Counted from the stretch's first letter, positions 37,538 through 47,763 are shown. The stretch: DNA of 64,000 bases from Rhizobium sp. 2MFCol3.1 (GCF_000377565.1 NZ_KB898359.1:118508-182507); one strand, 5' to 3'. A program made the numbers and translations. Notes: generated from the sequence alone by a model not told the origin.

Positions 37538-39013
37538 ATGAGGATTTCATTCGGCGGTGCCGTCCTGCGCGGCACTATCTCTACTGCGTTGCTGGTGTCG
37601 CTTATGTCTACTTCGGCAATGAGCGCGTCTGTCGACCTGAGCAAGTGGTCGCCAGAGTACGTTCGTTCTATTGCCGGTACCAAGGACTTCGATACAGCAG
37701 CCGAGTGCGGCAAGGTAACGCCGTTGGACTATAAAGGTCGTCTGACGTTCTGGTACCAAGGCATTTTCGAAGGAGATCCAGATTCGCTGCGTGAGTATTA
37801 CAAGGAATTCTTCGCAACGTTTCGCAAGACCTATCCGAACATCCAGCTGGAGGAACAGGGGCTCACCTACAACGATCTGCTCGACAAATTCCGCACCGCA
37901 CTTCTGGGCAACGCCGCCCCGATGGCGGTCCGCCTTCAAATCCTTGGGGGCGTAGAGTTTGCGTCAAAGGGATACCTCCAGCCTCTTAAGCCGGAAGATA
38001 TCGGCTATTCGACCCAAGATTTCTGGCCCGGCGCGATGAAAGCCGTCACGTGGGATGGCGTGGGCTATGGCATTCCGACCAACAACGAGACAATGGCCTT
38101 CATCTGGAATGCTGATATCTTTAAGCGAGCTGGACTTGACCCTGACAAGGCACCTGCGACCTGGGATGATGTCGTCAAGTATTCCAAGCAGATCCATGAC
38201 AAGCTTGGCGTTTCCGGTTATGGGCTCGTCGCCCGAAAGAACGCTGGCAACACGCCGTATCGTTTCATGCCGCAGCTGTGGGCCTACGGCGGCGGCGTGT
38301 TCGATGAGGCGTCCAAAGATCCGACGTACAAGGAGGTCGAGCTCGCCAGCCCTCAAAGCAAGGCCGCGCTCCAGGCTTCTTACGACATGTACGTCCGCGA
38401 CAAGTCGGTCCCCGTCTCGGCACTCACCAACCAGCAGGCCGACAATCAACCACTGTTCCTGGCTGGCCAGCTCGGAATGATGGTTTCGCATCCGTCCGAT
38501 TATGACGTGATGCTGGATCTGCAGAAGAAGGCCACGGCAACCGACAAAGAAAAGGCGCAGACTGTCATCGACAACATGCGTTATGGCCTTATCCCGACCG
38601 GGCCGGACGGCAAACGTGCAGTCGTCTTTGGCGGCTCAAACATCCACATTTTGAAGCCAGAATATGTAGAGGGAGGAAAGGTAGACGAGCCCGCTGCCAA
38701 AGCGATCGCCTGCATGTGGGCAAGCCCAGAATGGTCATTGAAGCTTGCTTACGTTGGCTCAAACCCTGGAAACCTGAACGGTTTCACGACCACGTGGATG
38801 AAGGATCGTCTGGAAAAGATCAAGTTTCTCGATGTGACCACGTCGATGCTGCCTTACGGCATCCCCTTCCCGGCACTACCGCAGTCTCCTGAGATTATGA
38901 ACATTATTGTTCCAGACATGCTGCAAAACGCATTGACGGGAGCCATGACGGTCGACCAGGCAGCAGACGATGCTGCCGCGAAAGTCAAGTCTCTGATGGA
39001 TGGTGGGCTCTAG
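37538..39013 (+). CDS. ABC transporter solute-binding protein (CUT1-type)
   Basis: A 491-residue periplasmic binding protein with a signal peptide (basic start, core GTISTALLVSLMSTSAMSA). It belongs to the family 1 extracellular sugar-binding proteins but is longer than the usual 410-430 residues. GGAGG precedes both GTG 37535 and ATG 37538. First gene of a transporter operon with two permeases and an ATPase. Confidence 0.9.
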   Translation: MRISFGGAVLRGTISTALLVSLMSTSAMSASVDLSKWSPEYVRSIAGTKDFDTAAECGKVTPLDYKGRLTFWYQGIFEGDPDSLREYYKEFFATFRKTYPNIQLEEQGLTYNDLLDKFRTALLGNAAPMAVRLQILGGVEFASKGYLQPLKPEDIGYSTQDFWPGAMKAVTWDGVGYGIPTNNETMAFIWNADIFKRAGLDPDKAPATWDDVVKYSKQIHDKLGVSGYGLVARKNAGNTPYRFMPQLWAYGGGVFDEASKDPTYKEVELASPQSKAALQASYDMYVRDKSVPVSALTNQQADNQPLFLAGQLGMMVSHPSDYDVMLDLQKKATATDKEKAQTVIDNMRYGLIPTGPDGKRAVVFGGSNIHILKPEYVEGGKVDEPAAKAIACMWASPEWSLKLAYVGSNPGNLNGFTTTWMKDRLEKIKFLDVTTSMLPYGIPFPALPQSPEIMNIIVPDMLQNALTGAMTVDQAADDAAAKVKSLMDGGL

Positions 39014-39088
39014 AAGAGGTCCGCAATCTGACCGGCTGTCGATTAAATTGCAGCCGGTCTCTTCCCTCCGGATTAAGGGCTTCGAACA

Positions 39089-40048
39089 GTGACGATTCTA
39101 ACCGGCAAGGCCGACGTGTCCCTCGTCAACCAGCATCGCAATAGCAGTGTCGTGCGCAGGATATGGAATCACCGCTTCGATTATGCGTACGTGCTCCCCT
39201 CTATTGCCGTCATGCTCATCGTCATAGCGTATCCGATCTACTACACGATCGAGCTGTCTTTCTTCAATACGCCTCCTGGCCTACAGCTTCGCGACAAGAT
39301 CTTTGTCGGAATCGATAATTACACGGCGATCTTGAAGAGCCCGGTCTTTTGGACGGTCACCAAGAACACGCTGATCTGGACTGTCGGATCGACGTTCATC
39401 TCCTTCGTCCTTGGCTTTGCCTGCGCATTGGCTCTGCATCGTGATTTCGCGGGCCGCGCAATTTTACGCGCCATCCTCATCATTCCGTGGGTGATCAGTG
39501 CGGTTGCCGCGTCCTACATCTGGAAATGGATATACCACTCGGATTTCGGCGTAATCGGAGCGGTGCTGGTGGGCCTTGGCCTTGCCGATCGACCACCAAA
39601 CTTCATAGACAATGTGGATACGGTGCTTCCCGCGCTAATCGTCGTGAACATTTGGCGTGAGTTTCCATTCGCGATGATCATGATGATGGCGGGCCTCCAG
39701 ACGGTGCCTGACCAACTCCTGCGGGCAGCCAAAGTCGACGGAGCCAATGCTTGGCAACGATTCTGGCACGTTACATTCCCGCATGTGAGAAATGTCTCGA
39801 CAGTGACCATTCTTCTGTTGGCGGTCGCCAACTTCAACTCGTTCATCATTCCGTGGATCATGACGGGCGGCGGGCCGTCGAACGCCTCGCATATCTGGAT
39901 CACACACATTTACGAACTGGCGTTCGGCCGTCAGCGCTGGGGTGTGGCATCAGCGTATTCTGTCCTGTTGTTTTTGATCTTGATGTCCTTTGGCTACTTC
40001 TACGTCCGGGCACTCAGCAGCAATGACCAGAAGGGGGGAGCAGAATGA
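39089..40048 (+). CDS. ABC transporter permease, MalF type
   Basis: A 319-residue inner-membrane permease starting with GTG at 39089, six predicted helices, and the EAA loop LLRAAKVDGANAWQRFWHV that contacts the ATPase. Overlaps the next permease gene by four bases. Confidence 0.93.
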   Translation: MTILTGKADVSLVNQHRNSSVVRRIWNHRFDYAYVLPSIAVMLIVIAYPIYYTIELSFFNTPPGLQLRDKIFVGIDNYTAILKSPVFWTVTKNTLIWTVGSTFISFVLGFACALALHRDFAGRAILRAILIIPWVISAVAASYIWKWIYHSDFGVIGAVLVGLGLADRPPNFIDNVDTVLPALIVVNIWREFPFAMIMMMAGLQTVPDQLLRAAKVDGANAWQRFWHVTFPHVRNVSTVTILLLAVANFNSFIIPWIMTGGGPSNASHIWITHIYELAFGRQRWGVASAYSVLLFLILMSFGYFYVRALSSNDQKGGAE

Positions 40049-40932
40049 GTGCGATCGCGGACACGAAGCCAATTCAAGATCGCCGAAGAAGCCGGATCGA
40101 CGGATGGCGCTGGGGTGGACGCATCTTTCTCGTCTTCATGTTGCTCTACACAGCGCTGCCCATGGTCTGGATGTTGATCACATCGATCAAGTCGGGCTTT
40201 GCCGCTATGCAGTTCCCGCCGCAATGGTGGCCAGACCAGCCTACGCTCGCGAGCTATAAAAAGCTGCTCGATCCACAAAACAGCGTGGGCCAGGACTTTC
40301 TGCGTTTCTTTTGGAACAGCTTGTTCGTCTCGACAGCCACGACGATCATGTCAGTCATTGTGGCAGTCCCCGCGGCCTACGCGTTCTCACGCTTCACCTT
40401 CCCAGGCCGGAACTTCATGTTCTTCGCGGTCCTTCTGCGCAACATGTTTCCCGCTGTCATCTTTCTCGTCCCGCTTTTCATTTTGATGCGTGCGATCGGC
40501 CTTGTGAACACTCATGGTTCCCTCGTTCTCACCTACCTTACATTCGGCCTGCCACTGGCTATCTGGCTGTTAAAAGGGTTTTACGACAACATCCCGATCC
40601 AGTTGGAACAAGCAGCTCGTATCGATGGCGCAACGCGCTTTCAGGCCTTCGTCTTGATTGTCGTGCCACTCTCCACGCCCGGGATCATCGCTACTGCGAT
40701 CTATTCCTTCATTAGCGCGTGGAACGAGTACATCTACGCCTACACGTTCCTGTCAAAGAACGACCAATTGACCCTACCGGTAGGTATCCAGCGGTTTTTC
40801 TCAGAAAACACGACGGACTTTCCCGGTCTGATGGCGGCCAGTTTCATGATGAGCGTGCCCGTCGTCGTCCTGTTCCTTCTTCTGCAACGATACTTCGTAC
40901 GCGCGCTCACCGAAGGCGCTGTCAAGCACTAA
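40045..40932 (+). CDS. ABC transporter permease, MalG type
   Basis: A 295-residue permease with six helices and EAA loop LEQAARIDGATRFQAFVLIV. Its ATG overlaps the preceding stop (ATGA), so translation is coupled. It pairs with the MalF-type permease. Confidence 0.93.
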   Translation: MSAIADTKPIQDRRRSRIDGWRWGGRIFLVFMLLYTALPMVWMLITSIKSGFAAMQFPPQWWPDQPTLASYKKLLDPQNSVGQDFLRFFWNSLFVSTATTIMSVIVAVPAAYAFSRFTFPGRNFMFFAVLLRNMFPAVIFLVPLFILMRAIGLVNTHGSLVLTYLTFGLPLAIWLLKGFYDNIPIQLEQAARIDGATRFQAFVLIVVPLSTPGIIATAIYSFISAWNEYIYAYTFLSKNDQLTLPVGIQRFFSENTTDFPGLMAASFMMSVPVVVLFLLLQRYFVRALTEGAVKH

Positions 40933-40942
40933 GGAGTTGCCT

Positions 40943-42040
40943 GTGGCCCATGTGGTCTTGAAAGATCTGATCAAGAATTACGGCAGCTTCAATGCTGTCA
41001 AAAGCGTTTCGCTAACGGTCAACGACGGCGAGTTCGTAGCGCTTGTCGGCCCTTCGGGCTGTGGCAAGACCACGACGCTCAACTTGGTGGCCGGCCTTAC
41101 CTCAGTGACATCGGGCGATATTTTGATTGGCGACCAGGTCGTCAACGACCTCGACCCCAAGGATCGGGACATCGCAATGGTTTTCCAGAACTATGCGCTT
41201 TACCCTCAGAAATCCGTCTACAAGAACCTGGCATTCCCGCTCCAGATGCGCAAACTGCCGAAGGACGAGATCGACAGGAAAGTCAAAGAGGCGGCGCGTG
41301 TCCTCGATATGACGCAACTACTCGAGCGCAAGCCACGCGAACTTTCAGGCGGTCAACAGCAGCGCGTGGCACTGGGCCGAGCCCTTGTCCGTGACCCGGC
41401 GGTGTTTCTAATGGATGAGCCCCTCTCAAATCTCGATGCGAAGCTGCGCGTACAGATGCGCTCCGAGATTAAGCGGTTCCATCAGGATCTGAAGGCGACG
41501 ATTATCTACGTGACCCACGATCAGCTTGAAGCGGTAACAATGGCTGACCGAATGGCCGTAATGAATGGCGGCTATCTTCAGCAGTACGACACGCCTGCGC
41601 AAGTGTTTGCCAACCCAGTGAACATGTTCGTTGCAAGTTTCGTTGGCAGTCCGGCCATGAGCCTCGTTCCGCTTCAGGCCTCGACGTCCAATGGCAGCAC
41701 TTTTTTGACAAGCGCGGAAGGTTGGCAGCTTGAACTCTCGCCGAAGAACGCCCGCAAGGTTGCGAAAGCATCCTCCAACAAGGTTGTTCTGGGCGCGCGT
41801 CATTCGACCATAAGGCTTCACAAGAACGCGGAAACGGGATGCGTCCCTGCAAAGGCGTACACGGTCGAGCCAACTGGAGACATCACGTTCGTACAGGCAT
41901 TTCTATCTGGCGCAATCGTAAATATCAGCGTGCCGCCAGCGGTTCCTGTATCGCCAGACGAGCCAGTTTGGCTCGAATTCGATCAGGAGCGGCTGCACTT
42001 GTTCGACGGTGAAACCGAAATGGCCCTCAGGTCCGAGTAA
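40943..42040 (+). CDS. ABC transporter ATP-binding protein (MalK/UgpC type)
   Basis: A 365-residue ATPase: Walker A GPSGCGKT (36-43), Q-loop, signature LSGGQQQR, Walker B VFLMDEP and a C-terminal OB-like (TOBE) regulatory domain. Start GTG 40943 is set by AAGGAG six bases upstream. Energises the uptake system encoded with it. Confidence 0.94.
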   Translation: MAHVVLKDLIKNYGSFNAVKSVSLTVNDGEFVALVGPSGCGKTTTLNLVAGLTSVTSGDILIGDQVVNDLDPKDRDIAMVFQNYALYPQKSVYKNLAFPLQMRKLPKDEIDRKVKEAARVLDMTQLLERKPRELSGGQQQRVALGRALVRDPAVFLMDEPLSNLDAKLRVQMRSEIKRFHQDLKATIIYVTHDQLEAVTMADRMAVMNGGYLQQYDTPAQVFANPVNMFVASFVGSPAMSLVPLQASTSNGSTFLTSAEGWQLELSPKNARKVAKASSNKVVLGARHSTIRLHKNAETGCVPAKAYTVEPTGDITFVQAFLSGAIVNISVPPAVPVSPDEPVWLEFDQERLHLFDGETEMALRSE

Positions 42041-42074
42041 TGGTGGACGAGCGGATTATGGGACGTCAATCACG

Positions 42075-43232
42075 ATGAAGTTAAAAATTACAGCGATCAA
42101 GCCCTATCCGGTTTGGGTCGGCATACGCAACCAGATGCTCGTAAAGGTGGAGACCGACAGCGGCATCTTTGGGTGGGGCGAGAGCGGTTTGAGCGGCCGC
42201 GAAAAAGCGGTTGCCGCGGTTGTTGAGCACTATCGCGAATTCCTGATCGGGCGTGATGCGATGCAGATCGGTCGTATCTGGCAAGAACTTTATCGAAGTC
42301 AGTACTTTGAAGGCGGTCGCGTCCTGCAGGCAGCTATCTCCGCGATCGATATTGCACTGCACGACATCAAGGGGAAGGCGCTAGAGGTACCTGCCTACGA
42401 GCTGCTAGGGGGCAAACAGCGAGAACGGGTACCCACTTTTGCCTCAACCGGGGACGAGGCGGAGGGGGATAAAGCGATCGAACGTGCGATCGAACTGCGC
42501 GCACAGGGCTGGCAAGCGATCCGCTTCTTCCCGGCAGGGCAAAGCAGTCGAGACATTTTCGAGCCGCGCGAATCGATTGGCGCTACCGCTGCGATGCTGA
42601 ACAAGGCCCGCGAGGCTTTGGGGAGTGAAGTCGTTTTGGGCATTGACTACCATCATAGGCTATCAGTCGCTGAAGCAGCAAGCTTCTGCAGCAAGCTTGA
42701 CCGCGGCGTTCTAGACTTTCTAGAGGAGCCTATCAGGGACGAAACGCCGGGTGCCTACGCCGCGCTGCGCAAGATGACCGACATACCGTTTGCGATCGGC
42801 GAGGAGTTCGCCAGCAAGTGGCAGTTTATTCCTTACATCGAGCAGGACCTGCATCAGTTCAATCGCATTGATGTGTGCAATGTCGGCGGCCTCACCGAAG
42901 CGATGAAAGTAGCCGGCTGGTCCGAGGCTCACTACGTCGACCTTATGCCTCACAATCCTCTTGGTCCGGTATGCACCGCGGCTACGATCCACCTTGGCGC
43001 GGCCGTGGCAAACTTTGCCTGGCTGGAGACCAGAGCCCCCGAAACCAAGCTAGGCTTCGACAATTCCGAGTTCTTTCCCGTGCAACCGAGACTGGACGGA
43101 ACAGAATATCCGGTGAGCGACCTCCCTGGTCTCGGTGTCGAAGTCAACGAGGATGCGATCGCGGCTCAGAGCTTTCGTTTTTGGGAAGCGCCTCATCTCA
43201 CACGCCGCGACGGATCCGTGACCAACTGGTAG
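42075..43232 (+). CDS. enolase-superfamily galactonate dehydratase-like enzyme 4
   Basis: A 385-residue protein: Asp in LGIDYHHRL, Glu in FLEEPI, Glu in AIGEEF and His in LMPHNPLGP match the galactonate dehydratase (DgoD) pattern. It follows the ABC ATPase by 34 bases and precedes the RraA-like gene, so it is probably co-transcribed with the transporter. It likely dehydrates the imported sugar acid. Confidence 0.88.
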   Translation: MKLKITAIKPYPVWVGIRNQMLVKVETDSGIFGWGESGLSGREKAVAAVVEHYREFLIGRDAMQIGRIWQELYRSQYFEGGRVLQAAISAIDIALHDIKGKALEVPAYELLGGKQRERVPTFASTGDEAEGDKAIERAIELRAQGWQAIRFFPAGQSSRDIFEPRESIGATAAMLNKAREALGSEVVLGIDYHHRLSVAEAASFCSKLDRGVLDFLEEPIRDETPGAYAALRKMTDIPFAIGEEFASKWQFIPYIEQDLHQFNRIDVCNVGGLTEAMKVAGWSEAHYVDLMPHNPLGPVCTAATIHLGAAVANFAWLETRAPETKLGFDNSEFFPVQPRLDGTEYPVSDLPGLGVEVNEDAIAAQSFRFWEAPHLTRRDGSVTNW

Positions 43233-43253
43233 ACACTTAAACTGGAGATGATC

Positions 43254-44003
43254 ATGAGTGAGACCCTAGATATCCAGCGACCTGCGAAAGAACTAATCGC
43301 TGCGCTGAAGGACATCGGTGCAGCAACAATCGCGGGCACACTCGGCCATATGGGGTTTCGCAATCCGCACATGGTCGGCCCCGTCTCGCAGAGCCGAGGC
43401 AAGACAATTGTGGGGCCCGCCCTGACGCTTCAGTTCATGCCACAGCGACCGGATCTTTTCAGTGAAGGCGAGTACGCGGATCCAGAGACCCAATTGCACC
43501 GGCACGTTCTTTATCATGTTCAGGAAGGCGACGTCGTCGTTGTGGATGCTCGCGGAGACATGAGCTCAGGTGTCTTTGGTGATATGATGTCCACCTATTT
43601 CAAGGGGCGCGGCGGAGCTGGCATCGTTATCGATGGCTGCATGCGCGATAGGCCAAATGTTGAAAAGCTCGACCTGTCGCTATGGTTGCGCGGCTGGACG
43701 CCGAATTACCACGTCCAAACAAGTATCTATCCAAACGCGGTCAATGTTCCGATCGCGTGCGGCGGTGTCACGGTCATTCCTGGCGACATAATCGTGGCTG
43801 ACGATGATGGCGTGGTGGTGCTTCCAGTTGCGATGGCCGCAAGGGTAATCGAAGAATCACAGTCGCATCATGAATGGGAGGAATTTTCGCGTTCGAAACT
43901 GATGGCGGGCGGATCGCTGCAACGCTACTATCCCCTTCATGACGACGCCAGGGCAGAGTATGAAGAATGGCGAGAACGAGCTCGGACGCCGCAGGGATTG
44001 TGA
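43254..44003 (+). CDS. RraA-like aldolase family protein
   Basis: A 249-residue protein of the RraA/4-hydroxy-4-methyl-2-oxoglutarate aldolase fold: GDMSSGVFGDMMS, and GAGIVIDGCMRDRP with the Arg-Asp pair that binds substrate and metal. Start ATG 43254 (GGAG six bases before; ATG 43248 is less well spaced). Following a dehydratase gene, it may cleave a 2-keto-3-deoxy sugar acid, an inference from context. Confidence 0.86.
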   Translation: MSETLDIQRPAKELIAALKDIGAATIAGTLGHMGFRNPHMVGPVSQSRGKTIVGPALTLQFMPQRPDLFSEGEYADPETQLHRHVLYHVQEGDVVVVDARGDMSSGVFGDMMSTYFKGRGGAGIVIDGCMRDRPNVEKLDLSLWLRGWTPNYHVQTSIYPNAVNVPIACGGVTVIPGDIIVADDDGVVVLPVAMAARVIEESQSHHEWEEFSRSKLMAGGSLQRYYPLHDDARAEYEEWRERARTPQGL

Positions 44004-44765
44004 GTGTCTTTGACGTCGTAGATATAAAGTCTCGCTCAGCCAGCCGCGGTCTCGGACATGGAGAAAATGAATCGCTGGATTATGGTCAGGTGAAACGATC
44101 GGATTGATCTCTTGGGGCTGGGAGAGGAGGACATGCGTGTATTCGGCCGCGGTCGCAAGCTGCTCTCCGACACTCATCCTGATCACTCACCGACCTGGTG
44201 AGGTTTAAGCGCTCACGACCGTGACATCAAGGATTGATGGTAAGTTTGTCAATGGGGGCCTCCAGGAGTTGACCAAGGCGACTAGCCTTGTTTTCGAATC
44301 CCACGTCGCAACAGACAGCGGCTGTTTCGTTTGTCGCGTGCCGGCGGTCTAAGGACCGCGGCCGTGGCATCAATCTTCACGACAACGCAGTAGTGTCAGA
44401 CCAGAGAGCACTTTGACCTGAGCGCCTTCGAGCTTCTTCGTTCGCAACCGCGCAACACCAGGCAGTCCTTGCGGCCAGTTTCTCGCTCATCTCACGAAGC
44501 TCATCTTTTTCGAGCTTCTCGATGCCAGTGAGCTTTTCTCGGAGCCGGTGAGGTCGAATTGAGCTCCTTCGCCGGCAGCGCTTTTCCCTGGCGGCTGGGA
44601 ATTATGACGGACGAGGCATATTCCAGCCGGACCCTATCAAATAGAGACGACGGTGCTCGAATGACCACCGGCACGTTGACCCGAGGATCGCGCCACTGGC
44701 ACTAATGGGTAGGCGCGCAGGTTCGCATTTGCTCTTCACAGGGATGACGGCAGTGATCCTGGGTT
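44004..44765. other. intergenic with possible decayed coding DNA
   Basis: About 760 bases. A 22-codon frame at 44133-44201 has a strong GAGAGGAGG ribosome site but no recognisable product. On the minus strand near 44370-44545 charged helical peptide pieces (IEKLEKDELREMSEKLAAR) appear in shifted frames, as if from a dead gene. Confidence 0.3.
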
Positions 44766-44791
44766 GGAACTCAAACCGTTGATCGTACGTT
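44766..44791 (+). promoter_or_regulatory. putative EcfG-type promoter
   Basis: GGAAC (44766-44770), 17 bases, CGTT (44788-44791): exact consensus, 32 bases before the ATG of the small membrane protein gene. Confidence 0.75.
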
Positions 44792-44823
44792 GTGTCGTCG
44801 CTGTCAAAGGAGCGACCATTTTT

Positions 44824-44979
44824 ATGTCCAAAGCTAACAAAGTCCGCCAACGCATGTATACTTTTGTCGCAGTTATCTTCGCCGTTGGTGTCGTGATCGC
44901 TGGTAGTTATTTGATCATGGCCAAGCCTGGAGAGAGCGACGACAAACCCGTCGCGGAAGTGATCAATCCGAACGGCTGA
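44824..44979 (+). CDS. 51-residue single-span membrane protein
   Basis: Start ATG 44824. Basic N-terminus (MSKANKVRQR), one hydrophobic helix (TFVAVIFAVGVVIAGSYLIM), and an acidic polar tail. It should sit in the inner membrane with the tail outside. The ribosome site is moderate (AAGGAG at 44807-44812). A perfect EcfG-type promoter is just upstream. Family not recognised. Confidence 0.65.
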   Translation: MSKANKVRQRMYTFVAVIFAVGVVIAGSYLIMAKPGESDDKPVAEVINPNG

Positions 44980-45307
44980 TGAGAAGAATGAGGTGAGGAC
45001 GCTGTTTGCGAATGGATGGGATATGTCCGAGAGTGTCGCGTATGACGGCGGGGCAGGATCCAAAATGGAAGTGTTCTCAGCATCGTCAGTCGTATACAAT
45101 CGGCTAATGGCTAGATGATTATAATGTGCCCTCTTTTACAAAGCGGAGGGCAGCCTTCGGCAATTGCTGGGTGCTAGAACTTTATTCTCCCTCTTGTGAA
45201 GGCGAGGCTCTGATCCAGGTGCTTATCCGCCTCGCCTTATGGAAGAAGACCTAGGACGCCCTTTGATGAGGACGTCCCGATAATGGTTTGAGGCCGATGC
45301 GCACGGT
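44980..45307. other. intergenic
   Basis: About 330 bases between convergent genes; no supported gene. Confidence 0.4.
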
Positions 45308-46177
45308 TCACGCAGAGGCGGCAAGTTGTGACGCGAATTGGCGGTAGCTTTGTAACGGACGACCTAGGATTTGCGTCAGGCGCTCGACATCGCCCATTTG
45401 CGGAACCATGCCATCGCTGACATATCGCTCTGCCATCAAGCGCATTTCGTAAGCCATCCACTTGGGCATGATGCTGGCAATGTTGTGCTCGAAGCTGGAC
45501 GGGTCATCGCCGCCGTAGACTACAGCACGGCCCAGAGTTTCGGACCAGATGGCTGCCAGGCCTGCGCCAGTCAATGTATCCGGGCCAACCAGGTTGATGG
45601 TCTCGCTCGGAATTTTCTCAGCTGCCCGATCGCGACGAATGAGTTCGATTGCTGCGACCTCGGCGATGTCTCTAGCATCGACCATGGCGACACCCTTGCT
45701 ACCAATCGGCATAGGGTAAACCCCATGATTGAAGATGACATCCCTGATCATCACTTCGTTGTCCATGAAGTAGGCCGGACGCAGCATGGTCGCGCCGAAG
45801 CCCATCGCCTCCAACATGCGTTCCGCACCAAACTTGACCGCGAAATGCGGGACGTTCACCGCCCGGTCGGCATCAAATACAGAAAGATAGACGACGCGTT
45901 CTACGCCGGCTTCACGCGCAATGTTCAGGGTGATAATGGCCTGGGTGAATTCATCACCGGCGACCGCATTCAGTAGGAACAAAGTACGGACACCGTTGAA
46001 GGCCGTGCGTAGCGCGTCGATATCGAGCAAGTCACCTTGTACAACCTCGACATTGGAAGCAAAGTGAGCTTTGGCGGGATCACGCACAAGGATGCGGACA
46101 TCAGCATTGCGGGCAATAAGCTGGTCAACGACGTGGCGGCCAACGCGCCCGGTAGCGCCTGTTACGAGAATGGTCAT
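45308..46177 (-). CDS. NmrA-like NAD(P)-binding protein
   Basis: A 289-residue atypical short-chain dehydrogenase. NAD(P) motif VTGATGRVGRHV at 4-15; LSVFDADRAVN and a modified catalytic region without the classical Tyr-x-x-x-Lys at the usual place, as in NmrA/HSCARG-like redox sensors or azoreductases. Divergent from the LysR gene, its likely regulator. Confidence 0.88.
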   Translation of the reverse strand: MTILVTGATGRVGRHVVDQLIARNADVRILVRDPAKAHFASNVEVVQGDLLDIDALRTAFNGVRTLFLLNAVAGDEFTQAIITLNIAREAGVERVVYLSVFDADRAVNVPHFAVKFGAERMLEAMGFGATMLRPAYFMDNEVMIRDVIFNHGVYPMPIGSKGVAMVDARDIAEVAAIELIRRDRAAEKIPSETINLVGPDTLTGAGLAAIWSETLGRAVVYGGDDPSSFEHNIASIMPKWMAYEMRLMAERYVSDGMVPQMGDVERLTQILGRPLQSYRQFASQLAASA

Positions 46178-46301
46178 CGAATTTTCTCCTTGGTTGCGTC
46201 TGTGGAAGGCTTCGATATTGAAGACACGCCGAATATGGATGGTTCACATTTCCATCGATAGACGCTAAAAATAGACGCATCGTCTCAGTAGTGGAACATA
46301 T

Positions 46302-47192
46302 ATGGACCTGCTTGCGCTTACAGATTTCGTGACAGTCGCCCGACATGGGGGTTTCGGCCGCGCGTCACGCGCCTCCGGTCGGCCGAAGGCGACGCTTTCG
46401 CGCCGCGTGGCTGAGCTGGAGACCAGCCTCGGCCTACGATTGTTCGAGCGCGGCGCGCGCATGCTCAAGCTGACAGAGGAAGGTCGAGCGCTTCACGAGC
46501 GGGCGGGTGCTCTGCTGACCGAACTTGACGAGACTGCCGCTGCTATCGCTTCCGGTGGCAGCCAGCCGCAGGGTCGTTTACGGATTAGCGCGCCATTGTT
46601 GTTCACACAGATGGCGATGGGCAAACTTGCTGCCGGCTTTGCTCTGAAGTATCCAAAGGTACGGCTGGAAGTCACGACGGAGGACCGGCCCGTCGACATG
46701 GTTGAAGAAGGGTACGACCTTGTTATCAGGGTCAATCCCGATCCTGACGAGAGCCTGGTGGGCCGAGCCTTCCTGCGTGATGAATTGATAATTGCGTCGG
46801 CACCAGGCCTTGTGAATACCGCTGGAGAAGTTGTGCCAGCGGTCGTTCGCGGAAATCCTGGCCCAACGAGGTCATGGACGATGACCACGTCGGTGGGAAG
46901 CTCAAGTTTGAAATTTGACCCGGTGCTCACTCTTTCCTCAATGACAATGGTCCGCGACGCTGTGCTGATGGGCGTCGGGGCTGCATGCCTTCCTTTGTCA
47001 CTGGCGAGCCAAGACCTGGAGACGGGCAGGCTCGTTCGATGGGGAAATGTCGAGGGATCGGAGACCGTGTTATGGGCGCTTTACCCCTCACGCCGCCTGC
47101 TGAGTGCTAAAGTGTCGGCCTTCCTGGACTATCTCAAGCAAGCGTTTCCTACCGGCACCGCCGAAGAACTGGCGGCCTATATGGAAAAATGA
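46302..47192 (+). CDS. LysR-family transcriptional regulator
   Basis: A 296-residue LysR protein: HTH at 5-60 (HGGFGRASRASGRPKATLSRRV), effector domain from about 90 (QGRLRISAPLLFTQ). CrgA-like group. Divergent from the NmrA-like gene with 124 bases between. Confidence 0.9.
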   Translation: MDLLALTDFVTVARHGGFGRASRASGRPKATLSRRVAELETSLGLRLFERGARMLKLTEEGRALHERAGALLTELDETAAAIASGGSQPQGRLRISAPLLFTQMAMGKLAAGFALKYPKVRLEVTTEDRPVDMVEEGYDLVIRVNPDPDESLVGRAFLRDELIIASAPGLVNTAGEVVPAVVRGNPGPTRSWTMTTSVGSSSLKFDPVLTLSSMTMVRDAVLMGVGAACLPLSLASQDLETGRLVRWGNVEGSETVLWALYPSRRLLSAKVSAFLDYLKQAFPTGTAEELAAYMEK

Positions 47193-47763
47193 GAAATAGA
47201 AACTACGCGTAATCTTTTTTGCGCAGAGCGAAAAGCCGCAGTCTGCGCCTCGCGGATATTTCGACCGATGCTGCACTTATCATCGGCTACATGAGAGCCT
47301 GTTGGCGCGCCGTGTCGTCGGGACATCGCACCTACGCCTTTCGACGATCTGTCAACGCAAATCCCGAAATGCTTAAATGTCGCGTGTTCAAGCCGCACGA
47401 ACACATTAGCAAATGCCCGTTGGCCCTCATCAGCGGGCATTTTTTTGATCCCCGGCACGCTAAGCTAGCTCGCCGAGCGGCAAATCATCTGAACCTTAGC
47501 GTCGGGTCTTCATCTCACGCATTTCAGGGCGACGGCTCCTGGCCGACATTTCAACGTTAGACGCCGCTCACGAGCCTCGATTTCGTATCCTTGCCCCTCG
47601 TTAAGAAAAGCGTTGGGGAAAGTCCACAAGGCTGCTAGCTCTGCGGTCTCGACCTCATTCGACCGAGTTTGGTGATCCCGATTGCCGTCAGATACGGGGA
47701 GCCGCTGACCCTAGTCCACAGAAAGCACTCTCTCTACCGCAGTGTGACAGACAGGACACGAAC
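47193..47763. other. intergenic with orphan terminator
   Basis: About 570 bases. A degenerate repeat copy lies near 47222-47252 and a strong terminator at 47413-47447 with no gene clearly in front of it. Confidence 0.45.
47413..47447 (+). terminator. strong intrinsic terminator without an assigned gene
   Basis: ATGCCCG, 14-base loop, CGGGCAT, followed by seven Ts. It lies 220 bases after the LysR stop, so it may end that mRNA or an unrecognised small RNA. Confidence 0.6.
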
